From an uncultured Lachnospiraceae bacterium (GTDB lineage Bacteria; Bacillota; Clostridia; Lachnospirales; Lachnospiraceae), in assembly GCA_947165025.1 (NCBI GenBank), contig CAMUYQ010000003.1:142379-206378 (forward strand): a DNA stretch of 64,000 nt, written 5' to 3'. Of this stretch, positions 43,584 to 52,877 are shown piece after piece (positions within the stretch are counted from its first letter, which is position 1; the number at the start of each line of letters is the position of its first letter). The translations under genes and the position numbers were made by a program. The notes below the pieces were generated by a model. That model saw only the letters and a list, made by a program, of their open reading frames with translations. It did no database searches and was not told the origin of the DNA.

Positions 43584-45098
43584 ATGCGATTAAACGAACT
43601 TTTAAGATTTAACGACATAGTGGTACAATGCCACGATAATCCCGATGCGGACGCACTGTCATCGGGATATGCTTTGCACTGGTATCTTACACGGATGGGA
43701 AAGAGTCCGCGTTTTATCTATCGTGGAAAGAACGAGATAGGTAAGAGCAATCTTCTCATCATGAAAGAGAATCTCAGGATACCGGTAAGCTACGAACCGG
43801 AATTTGACGAAGTTCCGGAACTGCTTGTTACGGTAGACTGTCAGTATGGTCAGAAAAACGTGACACTTACCAAGGCACAGAATGTTGCTGTCATCGATCA
43901 TCATCAGGTGAGTGACGAACTGCCTCCGCTTTCCGAAGTCCGCAGTAATATCGGCTGTTGTGCAACGATCATATGGGACATGATATGTGAAGAGGGACTG
44001 GATGTTTCTGATGATGTCCTTCTTTCAACTGCACTGTATTACGGACTCTATACGGATACCAACAAGCTTTCCGAGGTGACGCATCCTCTTGATAAGGATA
44101 TGCGTGACCGGCTTGTCATCAACAAGAGCATCATCACACTGATGTGCAATTCCAGTATTTCCCTCAATGAACTGAAGATAACCGGAAAAGCGATATTTGA
44201 TTACGAGTACAACATAGAATACAAATATCTGATCATCAAAGCCGAGTGGTGCGATCCGAACATACTCGGTGTAATAAGTGATTTTTCTCTTGAGACGGTC
44301 GGTGTTGATATATGTATCGCCTACTATGTAAGTCCGAATGAGATCAAATTCTCTGTACGCAGCTGCAATAAGGAAGTCCATGCCAATGAGCTTGCTTCAT
44401 ATCTTGCAGACGGTATCGGCGGCGGTGGAGGACATGTGCTGAAGGCCGGCGGAACAATAAGACCTGAAAAACTGCTGAAGCTGTGCGGCGGAGAAGAGAC
44501 GGATATTGAAGAGATAACGGCAGGTGAACTTAAGAAACGGCTCGCTGAATACTATGCGAGGTTCAAAGTGATATATGCCAGGGAAACGACGCTTGATACA
44601 TCAGACATGAGGATGTATGAAAAGAAGGAACAAAAGCTCGGATGTCTGGAACTTGTGGATGTATTTGATCAGGGTACACTTGTTGAGATCAGGACTCTTG
44701 AGGGTGACATCAACATCAGGATCGATAAGGATATCTATCTTATGATCGGTATAGAAGGTGAAGTATATCCTATATCAAAAGAGAAGCTGGAGAGAAGTTA
44801 TAAGTTCATCGACGAGCCGTATGAAAGGGAGTTTGAATACGACCCGAGCATAACCGATGTGATCACCGGCGAGAGAAAGAGCGTTATGAAATATGCCTCT
44901 ACCATATTAAGTCAGGGAAGGGTCAGAATATTTGCGCGGCCCCTTACGGAGTACGTCAAACTGTTCACTTCATGGGATGAGGAGAAGTATTACTCCGGGA
45001 ATCCGGGGGATTATATCGCGGTAAGAGAGGATGATCCGCATGATATCTATATCATTAATAACAGGCTGTTCGATCAGCTCTACAGAGAGGTCAACTGA
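43584..45098 (+). CDS. DHH-family phosphoesterase with C-terminal extension
   Basis: 504 residues from the ATG at 43584. DHH motifs: HDNPDADALSSG (residues about 17-28), TVDCQYG, VIDHHQ, and YYGLYTDTN; a DHHA1-type GGGGHVLKAGG follows at about 280. Such proteins hydrolyse phosphodiesters, for example nanoRNA, pAp or cyclic dinucleotides. The C-terminal 170 residues form an extra domain ending PGDYIAVREDDPHDIYIINN, whose role I do not know. The ATG lies two bases after the tmRNA discriminator base; frames further upstream would be inside tmRNA. The stop overlaps the TIR gene start (TGATG), so the two proteins are coupled. Confidence 0.82.
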   Translation: MRLNELLRFNDIVVQCHDNPDADALSSGYALHWYLTRMGKSPRFIYRGKNEIGKSNLLIMKENLRIPVSYEPEFDEVPELLVTVDCQYGQKNVTLTKAQNVAVIDHHQVSDELPPLSEVRSNIGCCATIIWDMICEEGLDVSDDVLLSTALYYGLYTDTNKLSEVTHPLDKDMRDRLVINKSIITLMCNSSISLNELKITGKAIFDYEYNIEYKYLIIKAEWCDPNILGVISDFSLETVGVDICIAYYVSPNEIKFSVRSCNKEVHANELASYLADGIGGGGGHVLKAGGTIRPEKLLKLCGGEETDIEEITAGELKKRLAEYYARFKVIYARETTLDTSDMRMYEKKEQKLGCLELVDVFDQGTLVEIRTLEGDINIRIDKDIYLMIGIEGEVYPISKEKLERSYKFIDEPYEREFEYDPSITDVITGERKSVMKYASTILSQGRVRIFARPLTEYVKLFTSWDEEKYYSGNPGDYIAVREDDPHDIYIINNRLFDQLYREVN

Positions 45099-48000
45099 TG
45101 ATAGATCATTATAATGCCTTTATTTCATATAAGCATGCACCGGAGGATAACAGGATCGCAGAGGCGGTCCATAAAGGTCTGGAAAGATTCCATATCCCCC
45201 GCAAGATACGCAAAAAGACCGGTATCAAAAGGATCAACAGAATATTTCGTGATAAGGATGAACTGCCTATCACGAGCGATCTGAGCGATTCGATCTCTAA
45301 TGCACTTGAAGATGCCGATTATCTTATCGTTATATGCTCGACCAACACAAAGGAATCCGCATGGGTCCCCAGGGAGATAGAATATTTCCTCAAAAATCAT
45401 TCCAAGAAAGATATATTTACGGTCCTTGTAAACGGTGAGCCGTATGATGTCATACCCGATATTCTCAAGTACGAAGAAACGGTAGTTACCGATGAGGACG
45501 GAAAAGAGAGGACTGTAAAAGTTCCTACGGAACCGCTTTCCTGTGATTTCAGGATGCCTCTTTCAAAAGCAAAGAAGACAGAACTCCCGAGACTTGCATG
45601 CGGTATCATAGGATGCGCTTATGACGAACTGATGAACCGCCGCAGACAGTACAGGATCAAACAGCTGATGGCTGTGTTTGCGATAGTCATCGCGCTGATG
45701 GCTGCGTTCAGCGGTTATATGTATTACAGCAGGAACATAATCCATCAGAATTATCTGGAATCCCTGAAAAACCAGTCCAGATATCTTGCCAACGAATCAG
45801 GCAATCTTCTTGAAAAGGAACAGCGCATCACGGCGCTGCAGCTCGCTGTTGAAGCACTGCCGAAGTCTTCCGAGGATGACAGGCCGATCACGGCCGAAGC
45901 TGTCAAGGCACTTACCGATGCAACGCTTGCTTATGAGGCAAACAACGGTAAAAATATCAACGCGGCATGGAATTACCGGATGCCGGGGATGGTACGTGAT
46001 TTCAGGATAAGTGGTGACGGAAAGAAGATAGCGATACGTGACGAAGGAAACGTGATCGGAATGTTCAGTACCGAGGATCACAAGAGAGTGCTGTACAAAG
46101 ATGATCTTGACTCAAACATTGTCGGTATGGAGTTTGTAAATGATTCAGCCCTTGTTGTGTGGGATAACGATGTCATGACATGTTACGACACATCTGACGG
46201 AAAGGTGCTCTGGGAGCTTGCATCAGGTGATGACGTATATAAGACGCAGAATACTCTTATGGTTAAAGACGGGGCGTTATATATATGCGTTAATGATTAT
46301 GATTTTATAAAGATCGGTTCCGCAAAAGGGGATATTCAGGGCAGGTATACTCTTTCCGGTTCTGAAGAGTATGACGCTCTTGGGATAGTCGAAAGCGCTC
46401 TTTCGCCTGACGGAAAAAAGATACTATTCCGCGGAGTAGAGGGCTGGAACAAGTATGCATACGGCGTACTGGATCTTGATACTGATAAAACCGGGATGGC
46501 AGTGCTGGAAGAAGAAACGATCAGGGATATAGGGTGGATCGGAAATGATTCGTTTGTTATCGCCAGCTCTGTTGTTGATGCATCGGGAAGCATGACGATC
46601 GGAACGTCTGATATATTATCTTCCGACAAGTCGACCATAAGATGCTTTAATGTATCCGATCTGACCGAGAAGTGGACAACGGATTTTGTGTGCAACGGAG
46701 TCATGCTTGAGAGCGGATTCATGAAACTGGGAAATGACGGCGTTGCATATTATTCGGGAAATGTCATCACCGTATATGATGCTTCCACGGGAGTGCTAAA
46801 GTACACGAACAACGTAAATGATTCCGTTATCGATGTCAGTGACAGGGACGGTGACGGAAGCCCGGTATATATTACGGAAAACGGCGGTTACGTCATCCCC
46901 GCCCCCGGTGTTGATGATGATGCGGTTTACTACAATAAATACTTCACCGATGAAATACGAGAGGTCGTAATAAACAATGGCGTATATGTAAGCCAGCGTT
47001 ACGGACATGAGGTCATCTACTATGGTATTCATGTATATGACGATGAATGGAAACCGTTGTGTGAAGATCCGGTCATAAAAGGTTCGCAGAGCGATCATTA
47101 TATTGACGAGGATTACCTTGTCCTGCTCACCGCTGATGACAAAAGCGAACCGACGGTGGAAGTGTTCTCGCTTGATGAGAAAGCTGATCATTTTGCGTTG
47201 GATCCCGGCGGTGAAATGGTATTCAAGTATAAGCTTCTCGGCGTATACAAGGATCATGCGTATCTGGGATATGACGATTCGGAAGATTACGATCTTGTTT
47301 CTCTCGATCTTAAGAATAAGACAGTATCGACCGATCACCTCTTCAGGCCATATACGACATTTGAGAACGCATTGTCCATGAAGGACGGCAAACTGATCTA
47401 TATCTATAAGACTGAAGATATTAAGGCCGGCCTTGCGATATATGATATTGATACGGGCGATAAGAAAGAACTGCCTCTGCCCGAAGATGTCGGATTTATC
47501 AGAAATACTCCGGTCTATTATGGCGATGCCGGGATCGTATGTATTGAGGGCGAGAACGGGGAGTTTGTTGTTGATGTGGACGGCGGCGGGACTGCAAACG
47601 TCGATACTCCTGACAGCTGGACCGAGGCTGTCTGCTATTCCGACGTCTGCTTAAACGGACAGTACGCCGTGTCGGACGGAAAGAAGATACTGCTGTCGGG
47701 CGCTGACGGAAAGGTCACCTGTACCATCCGATGTCCCGGACTCACACCCCTTGGCATGACATTCCTGGACGGGGAGCTTGCGGTATTTTACAGCGACGGA
47801 AGTCTGTTCCGGTATTCGCCTGACAGTGGAGAGTTCACTAAGAAAATTGATGTATCCGTATATGTAGGCTACAAAGACGGAGCAGCTTTTGACTATGACA
47901 AGGATAACGAACTGCTGTATATCAGATTGAGCAATCTGACCGATGTAGTGGATACAAAGAGCGGTGTCGAAACTACTCACGTGACGAACTGCTTCGGACA

Positions 48001-48169
48001 TCACAGGGGACGTGATATCTTCATCACAACTTCCAAGGAGCCCGGTGAGGATGCGAAGGTAGGATACTATCACAGATATTCGGTCGAAGAACTGCTTGAT
48101 AAAGCACACGATATACTTAAAGGCGAATCGCTTCCGGATGATATGAGATCAAGATACGGGATAGATTGA
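45098..48169 (+). CDS. TIR domain, transmembrane, beta-propeller-like protein
   Basis: 1,023 residues. N-terminal TIR domain (1-160): YNAFISYKHAPEDNRIAE, FRDKDELP, and SAWVPREIEYF with E93 at the position of the NADase catalytic Glu. One transmembrane helix (about 189-210) follows. The remaining 800 residues are repeated beta-strand units with WD40/PQQ-like wording (KKIAIRDEGNVIGMFS, DGKVLWELASGD, ISPDGKKI-type), probably a large propeller outside the cell. TIR domains either hydrolyse NAD+ or mediate protein contact. It shares an operon with a DHH phosphoesterase. A role in sensing outside signals and answering with nucleotide chemistry is plausible, but not shown. Confidence 0.75.
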   Translation: MIDHYNAFISYKHAPEDNRIAEAVHKGLERFHIPRKIRKKTGIKRINRIFRDKDELPITSDLSDSISNALEDADYLIVICSTNTKESAWVPREIEYFLKNHSKKDIFTVLVNGEPYDVIPDILKYEETVVTDEDGKERTVKVPTEPLSCDFRMPLSKAKKTELPRLACGIIGCAYDELMNRRRQYRIKQLMAVFAIVIALMAAFSGYMYYSRNIIHQNYLESLKNQSRYLANESGNLLEKEQRITALQLAVEALPKSSEDDRPITAEAVKALTDATLAYEANNGKNINAAWNYRMPGMVRDFRISGDGKKIAIRDEGNVIGMFSTEDHKRVLYKDDLDSNIVGMEFVNDSALVVWDNDVMTCYDTSDGKVLWELASGDDVYKTQNTLMVKDGALYICVNDYDFIKIGSAKGDIQGRYTLSGSEEYDALGIVESALSPDGKKILFRGVEGWNKYAYGVLDLDTDKTGMAVLEEETIRDIGWIGNDSFVIASSVVDASGSMTIGTSDILSSDKSTIRCFNVSDLTEKWTTDFVCNGVMLESGFMKLGNDGVAYYSGNVITVYDASTGVLKYTNNVNDSVIDVSDRDGDGSPVYITENGGYVIPAPGVDDDAVYYNKYFTDEIREVVINNGVYVSQRYGHEVIYYGIHVYDDEWKPLCEDPVIKGSQSDHYIDEDYLVLLTADDKSEPTVEVFSLDEKADHFALDPGGEMVFKYKLLGVYKDHAYLGYDDSEDYDLVSLDLKNKTVSTDHLFRPYTTFENALSMKDGKLIYIYKTEDIKAGLAIYDIDTGDKKELPLPEDVGFIRNTPVYYGDAGIVCIEGENGEFVVDVDGGGTANVDTPDSWTEAVCYSDVCLNGQYAVSDGKKILLSGADGKVTCTIRCPGLTPLGMTFLDGELAVFYSDGSLFRYSPDSGEFTKKIDVSVYVGYKDGAAFDYDKDNELLYIRLSNLTDVVDTKSGVETTHVTNCFGHHRGRDIFITTSKEPGEDAKVGYYHRYSVEELLDKAHDILKGESLPDDMRSRYGID

Positions 48170-48185
48170 GATCATAACCAGCATA

Positions 48186-49937
48186 TCACAGACGCAGCAT
48201 GAGGTTGTTTAACCCGAAGGTATTCAGGTAAACGGCCTCTTTTGCAAATGAAACGACTGTACGGATGCCCATATGAGCAATGGGATCATCATCCAGATGA
48301 AGTTTATGATAGTGTACAGGATCGAATCCCGCACAGTTATCACGTATGCGGATTATCTCACAATCATCCCGGAATACCAGACGTACTTCGATAGTGTTCT
48401 TCCTGTTGTCAAGCACAAAACCGTGCGTGACCGTGTTGATCGCGATCTCCTCTATACACAGGCCTATCATGACGCCGGTCTTTTTATCTATTCCGTGTGC
48501 CCTGCAGAATTCGATGGCATTTCCCGAAGCCTCAACGGCTTCTTCTATACTTCCCACGGTACACTCAAAGCAGTCTTCTTTAGGAACACCGAATGTCACC
48601 GGAAGAAGAGAGAAGTCTTCTGCGGCTAAACTGATCCGTCTGTTTTTGATCCAGACATAGATGCCTATGAACAGAAGCGCGGATCCTTCACCGAATAAAA
48701 AGCACAGCCACAGGCCTGTAGTCCCCATCAGGACCCTCAGCACAAGTGCGGCAATCGCGGGAAGCGCCAGGTTCTGAAGTACGCTTATCAGCTCCATCAG
48801 CTTCACGCGTTCAATACCCTGATAATAGAATTTAAACGTTGTGTTGAGCGCACATGGCACAAGGCATAGTGCAAACAGCCGCATGCCTTCTTCGGCAAGC
48901 CTGAGCGTGTACGGATCGTCCAGGAAAAATCCTACGATGGGGCGTGCTAAAACAACAACCAGAACTGTCACGGATGCAAGCAATGCGATAGCGCTCCGTC
49001 TCATGGTACGTACAAGTGTATAGATCGATGAACGGTCTTCGTCTGCATAAAATATCGAAGCCATCATGAGTGCGACCGATGAGTTGCCGTTACAGAATGC
49101 GTAACACAGATTGCCTACGGTTGAGATGACTGAATATGCTGCAACCGCTTCGTGGCCTCCGGCAGAACGGAGGAGATTGTTCAGAAGCAGAATGAGAAAT
49201 ACAAGACTCAGCTGATTGATAATGGTCGGAATACCGCTTGCCATCATGTCTTTAAGAATTCCGGGATCAAGTCCCTTCCACTTAAGTTTGAAGATACAGT
49301 CCTTTTTGAAGAACACACCGATACCGATGATCACGGCAGAATAGTAGCTGAGACTTGATGCAAGCCCCATCCCGAATATTCCGCCGTCTATTACAAGAAC
49401 GTTTAAAAGATCAAACGAAACATCAAGCACGGTCATGACAAGAACGGCAGACACAAGACGTGTACGGTTACCTGACATCTGAAGGTACGGGACCATGATC
49501 TGTGCAAAGAGAAAAGCGGGTACTCCGATGATGAATCCTGTCAGATAATCTTTTGTAAGAAAGAATACACTGTTTTCCGGTGTAGCCTGCCCCGCTCCGA
49601 GGATGGTACAAAGGGGCGAAGCGAAGAGGAGTACGGCAGCCAGCCCGAGAACGGATATAAGCGCGGTGATGCCTACGGATAGCGTAAAGCATGAATCAGT
49701 GCCTTCTTTGTCGCCGCTTCCGAGTGTCCTGCCGCATACAACCTGAATGCCGGCAGAGATCATCGCACCCGGTGCGGCAAATGCCAGCAGGACAGGCTGC
49801 GTGTAGCCGTATGCAGCCATTGCTTCAACACCGAGAAAACGTGCGATCACGATGTTGTCTATCAGCATGCACAGCGTTACGGTCATGGAAGAGATGACCT
49901 GAGTTATCATCATTTGTCTGAACAGTTTTCGTATCAT
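48186..49937 (-). CDS. MATE-family transporter fused to an anti-sigma-like ATPase domain
   Basis: 583 residues. Residues 1-440 are a MATE/NorM multidrug and toxin extrusion transporter with about twelve transmembrane helices in two halves. Residues about 455-583 form a HATPase_c_2 domain of the SpoIIAB/RsbW type: N-box EEIAINTVTHGF, G1-box RIRDNCAGFDP and HMGIRTVV. The soluble domain could bind ATP and control the transporter or a regulator. It lies 11 bases downstream of a hybrid kinase on the same strand, likely one operon. The fusion is unusual compared with plain MATE proteins of 440-460 residues. Confidence 0.82.
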   Translation of the reverse strand: MIRKLFRQMMITQVISSMTVTLCMLIDNIVIARFLGVEAMAAYGYTQPVLLAFAAPGAMISAGIQVVCGRTLGSGDKEGTDSCFTLSVGITALISVLGLAAVLLFASPLCTILGAGQATPENSVFFLTKDYLTGFIIGVPAFLFAQIMVPYLQMSGNRTRLVSAVLVMTVLDVSFDLLNVLVIDGGIFGMGLASSLSYYSAVIIGIGVFFKKDCIFKLKWKGLDPGILKDMMASGIPTIINQLSLVFLILLLNNLLRSAGGHEAVAAYSVISTVGNLCYAFCNGNSSVALMMASIFYADEDRSSIYTLVRTMRRSAIALLASVTVLVVVLARPIVGFFLDDPYTLRLAEEGMRLFALCLVPCALNTTFKFYYQGIERVKLMELISVLQNLALPAIAALVLRVLMGTTGLWLCFLFGEGSALLFIGIYVWIKNRRISLAAEDFSLLPVTFGVPKEDCFECTVGSIEEAVEASGNAIEFCRAHGIDKKTGVMIGLCIEEIAINTVTHGFVLDNRKNTIEVRLVFRDDCEIIRIRDNCAGFDPVHYHKLHLDDDPIAHMGIRTVVSFAKEAVYLNTFGLNNLMLRL

Positions 49938-49948
49938 TTAATAATCTG

Positions 49949-52792
49949 TCAGCTTCCTGACAGCTCCTCAAGGATTTTCTTACAGAGTGTCTCGTATTCC
50001 TTAAGAAACTCTTCGTTTTCATTCTTTATAAGATCAAAGTTGCCTTCTTTTACCGCAAACTCATGAAGTCTGGCTTTTTCACTGATGCCATCCGCACCGA
50101 TCGTGGCCATCGTTCCTTTTATCGAATGGGCAGCGAGCCTATACGAATCATAGTCCTCATCAGCCACGGCCTTTCGCATCTTTGCCGCTTTATCCGTTCC
50201 CTCTTTTGCGATCTCTTTCATTATCGGAATAAGTATGTCATCATATCCGCCGCTGTGAGAGAGTGCTTTTTCGTAATCTATCTCGTGTATGTCATCAAAA
50301 GGCTTTTTGAACTCTGAAGGATCCTTTTCATCCTCGGGAGCAAATTCAAACGATCCGTCGTCGTTTTCCGTGTATGAAATGCCGTCAACATCCGCTGGGG
50401 CCTGAACATCTGAGGGGATGACCTTTTCGGAAGGTATCAGGCGTTTTACCGTTTCCTCAAGTGCCGATGAATCAAGAGGTTTTGTAAGATGATCGATGAA
50501 TCCGGCATCAAGGTACAGCTGCTTTGTGCCGGCGATCGCGTTCGCGGTCAGCATGACGGCCGGGGTTTCCCTGTTAAGGGATTCCGCGTCGGATCTTATT
50601 ATCTTAAGTGTTTCTATACCGTCGGGATCGGGCATCATATGGTCAAGAAGGATAAGATCGTATTTCTTCTGTTTACATTTTGAAACAGCATCATTTCCAT
50701 TGGTACAAAGGTCAAGCCGCACCTTTGTGCATTTCAAAAACTGCCGGACAATGACAAGGTTCGGCTCGTTGTCATCGACCGCAAGTATCTCGGCATCGGG
50801 AGCTGTATAGTTGCATACGTGACGGACCCTTTCGTGAACGCTCTGCGTCATTTCCGAAAGGTTTGTAGGAACGGCAGTCCTGTCAGTAACCTTTTGAGGA
50901 ATGGTTACGGAAAATGTCGATCCCGATCCGTACTGGGAAGTAACATTTACCGATCCGTTCATCGTGTCGACGATGCTCTTTACGATCGCAAGACCGAGGC
51001 CTGTACCTTCTATGCTTCGGTTTCTCTGAAGATCGATCCTGGAGAATGCGTCAAACAGTGTTTTCTGATCTTCCGGTTTGATACCTCTCCCCGAATCCGA
51101 AACCTCAAATACGATATTAAAAATATCGTTGGAAGAATACATGCCGGAAACCTTCAGACCGACACGTCCTTTGTCCGTATACTTAACGGCATTGCTTATA
51201 AAGTTTATTAGTATCTGCTTGATACGGAACTCATCGCCCCAGAGGCCGTCCGGAATACTTCCCGCGATATCCGTCGAGTATTCAAGTTCCTTCTGTGAGC
51301 AGCGTTCCTGGGCTATCGTGGATATATCGTAGATAAGTGAGGACAGTCTGTAATCCGCGCATGTTATATCAAACTTTCCTGCTTCTATCTTTGAAAAATC
51401 GAGTACATCGTTTACAAGAGACAGAAGCATGCGCCCCGATTTCTGTACGGTCTCGGCATATGATCCGATCGTGGGGTCATGATTTTCACGAAGTATCATC
51501 TCGTTCATGCCGAGTATCGAATTGATAGGTGTTCTGATCTCATGAGACATGCTCGCCAGGAAATTGGTCTTCGCATCCGACAGTTCGACCGCACGCCGAC
51601 GCTGTGCGTCCGTCGCGCGAAAATCATACACCTGCTGAATAACGACAAATGCCATAAGGAAGAGCAGGCCGAGCAGCAACATCGATCCGTTGTTCTCAAG
51701 TACCGGAATAAGTATCATCATGATCTCGAGAAATGCAAAGAACGTATATCCGACCATACCCAGTGCGGTAAATCTGTATGAAGACAGATAGCCGTCCCGG
51801 TATTCGGAGATAAACATCAGCATCGAGGCGAGAATGATGTAGATCATGAAACAGTCGATGGCAAAGAGTGAATCGTAAAACTTCAGTATCCCTGTAAAAT
51901 GAAGAATGGTCCATAAGGCAAAGTTTACATACGTCAGAACATAATGGATCATGAAGAATTTTTTGTGTCGCCTTTTCTGAAGAGAATCAAAGTATGCGAG
52001 AAACGGAAGCGGAATAAGCAGACACAACAAGTATGACAGAAGTCCGTCAATGTAATTGTATCCGAATGCAAATGGGAAATAGTAAGAGTCAGTTGCCATC
52101 CATCCGGCAACAAGGAACAGTGCAAAGCCTGCATAGATCATATCAACCGATATCTTCAAACGTATCTTGATGAGGAAACCGATGATTATGATCACAACGG
52201 AAGAAGCGAGAAGAACGAGGTCAAGGATGAATCCGACTCCGTATCTGTCATAGACATACTGGTAAATATCGGGCATGGACCCTATTACTGTCTCGGGAAT
52301 AACGCATGTGTTGTTGTATTTTGAATACTGATGACGGATTATCGAAAGCTTTTTTCCGCTGTCCGACATACGTATCGGTACAAAAACGAACACGGGTTTG
52401 ACGCTTCCGCCGGGGATATTCACGCGGCTTAACTTGTAATCCTTGCGTGTTATTCCGTTTATCTTTACTTCGGTATCCTGCTGCGTGATGAATGTCAGAT
52501 AACATCTGTCGGATATTATCGGCGGCAGAGTGGCACACATTGTAAAGGTTTTGTCGGACGCGTAATGATACGTCTGGCCCTTGCTGAGATATCCGTCCGT
52601 ATGGTCATCGGCTGCATTGGTCCAGTTACGGACATATATCAGTGTGTTGCGATGGGCCATATCCTCGTCTTTATATCGGATAAAGTAATAAAGGGAATAT
52701 AAGAAGAACAAAAACAGAAGCACCAGGAAAAGTGCTTTCATGATCGATGTGATCCGGTCATACGCGCTTGTTTGTTCGGGCTTGTTTTCCAT
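49949..52792 (-). CDS. Hybrid sensor histidine kinase with 7TM-type sensor, receiver and HPt
   Basis: 947 residues. A first transmembrane helix (17-38), an extracellular domain (40-195) and about seven further helices (200-385) resemble a 7TMR-DISM layout. HisKA has H417 (SMSHEIRTP), HATPase has FISNAVKY, SDSGRGI and GTGLGLA. The receiver has AVDDNEP and D717 (LLDHMMP). The C-terminal HPt carries H889 (AAHSIKGTMATIGA). The full His-Asp-His chain is in one chain, so an external final regulator is expected. Divergent from the beta-helical protein gene at 52878; upstream of the MATE-ATPase gene. Confidence 0.87.
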   Translation of the reverse strand: MENKPEQTSAYDRITSIMKALFLVLLFLFFLYSLYYFIRYKDEDMAHRNTLIYVRNWTNAADDHTDGYLSKGQTYHYASDKTFTMCATLPPIISDRCYLTFITQQDTEVKINGITRKDYKLSRVNIPGGSVKPVFVFVPIRMSDSGKKLSIIRHQYSKYNNTCVIPETVIGSMPDIYQYVYDRYGVGFILDLVLLASSVVIIIIGFLIKIRLKISVDMIYAGFALFLVAGWMATDSYYFPFAFGYNYIDGLLSYLLCLLIPLPFLAYFDSLQKRRHKKFFMIHYVLTYVNFALWTILHFTGILKFYDSLFAIDCFMIYIILASMLMFISEYRDGYLSSYRFTALGMVGYTFFAFLEIMMILIPVLENNGSMLLLGLLFLMAFVVIQQVYDFRATDAQRRRAVELSDAKTNFLASMSHEIRTPINSILGMNEMILRENHDPTIGSYAETVQKSGRMLLSLVNDVLDFSKIEAGKFDITCADYRLSSLIYDISTIAQERCSQKELEYSTDIAGSIPDGLWGDEFRIKQILINFISNAVKYTDKGRVGLKVSGMYSSNDIFNIVFEVSDSGRGIKPEDQKTLFDAFSRIDLQRNRSIEGTGLGLAIVKSIVDTMNGSVNVTSQYGSGSTFSVTIPQKVTDRTAVPTNLSEMTQSVHERVRHVCNYTAPDAEILAVDDNEPNLVIVRQFLKCTKVRLDLCTNGNDAVSKCKQKKYDLILLDHMMPDPDGIETLKIIRSDAESLNRETPAVMLTANAIAGTKQLYLDAGFIDHLTKPLDSSALEETVKRLIPSEKVIPSDVQAPADVDGISYTENDDGSFEFAPEDEKDPSEFKKPFDDIHEIDYEKALSHSGGYDDILIPIMKEIAKEGTDKAAKMRKAVADEDYDSYRLAAHSIKGTMATIGADGISEKARLHEFAVKEGNFDLIKNENEEFLKEYETLCKKILEELSGS

Positions 52793-52813
52793 AGGACAAT
52801 TTTACCACAGAAG

Positions 52814-52843
52814 TTAGACAGTTACGCAAGAAAATGATATAAT
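52814..52843 (+). promoter_or_regulatory. Promoter for the beta-helical membrane protein gene
   Basis: TTAGAC (52814-52819), 18 bases, TGATATAAT extended -10 ending at 52843. Transcription would start about 28 bases before the ATG. The minus-strand kinase promoter must share this 85-base spacer, but I could not place it. Confidence 0.65.
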
Positions 52844-52877
52844 ATTCACTGTCTTTTGTGACAAAGGAGGTTCAAAA

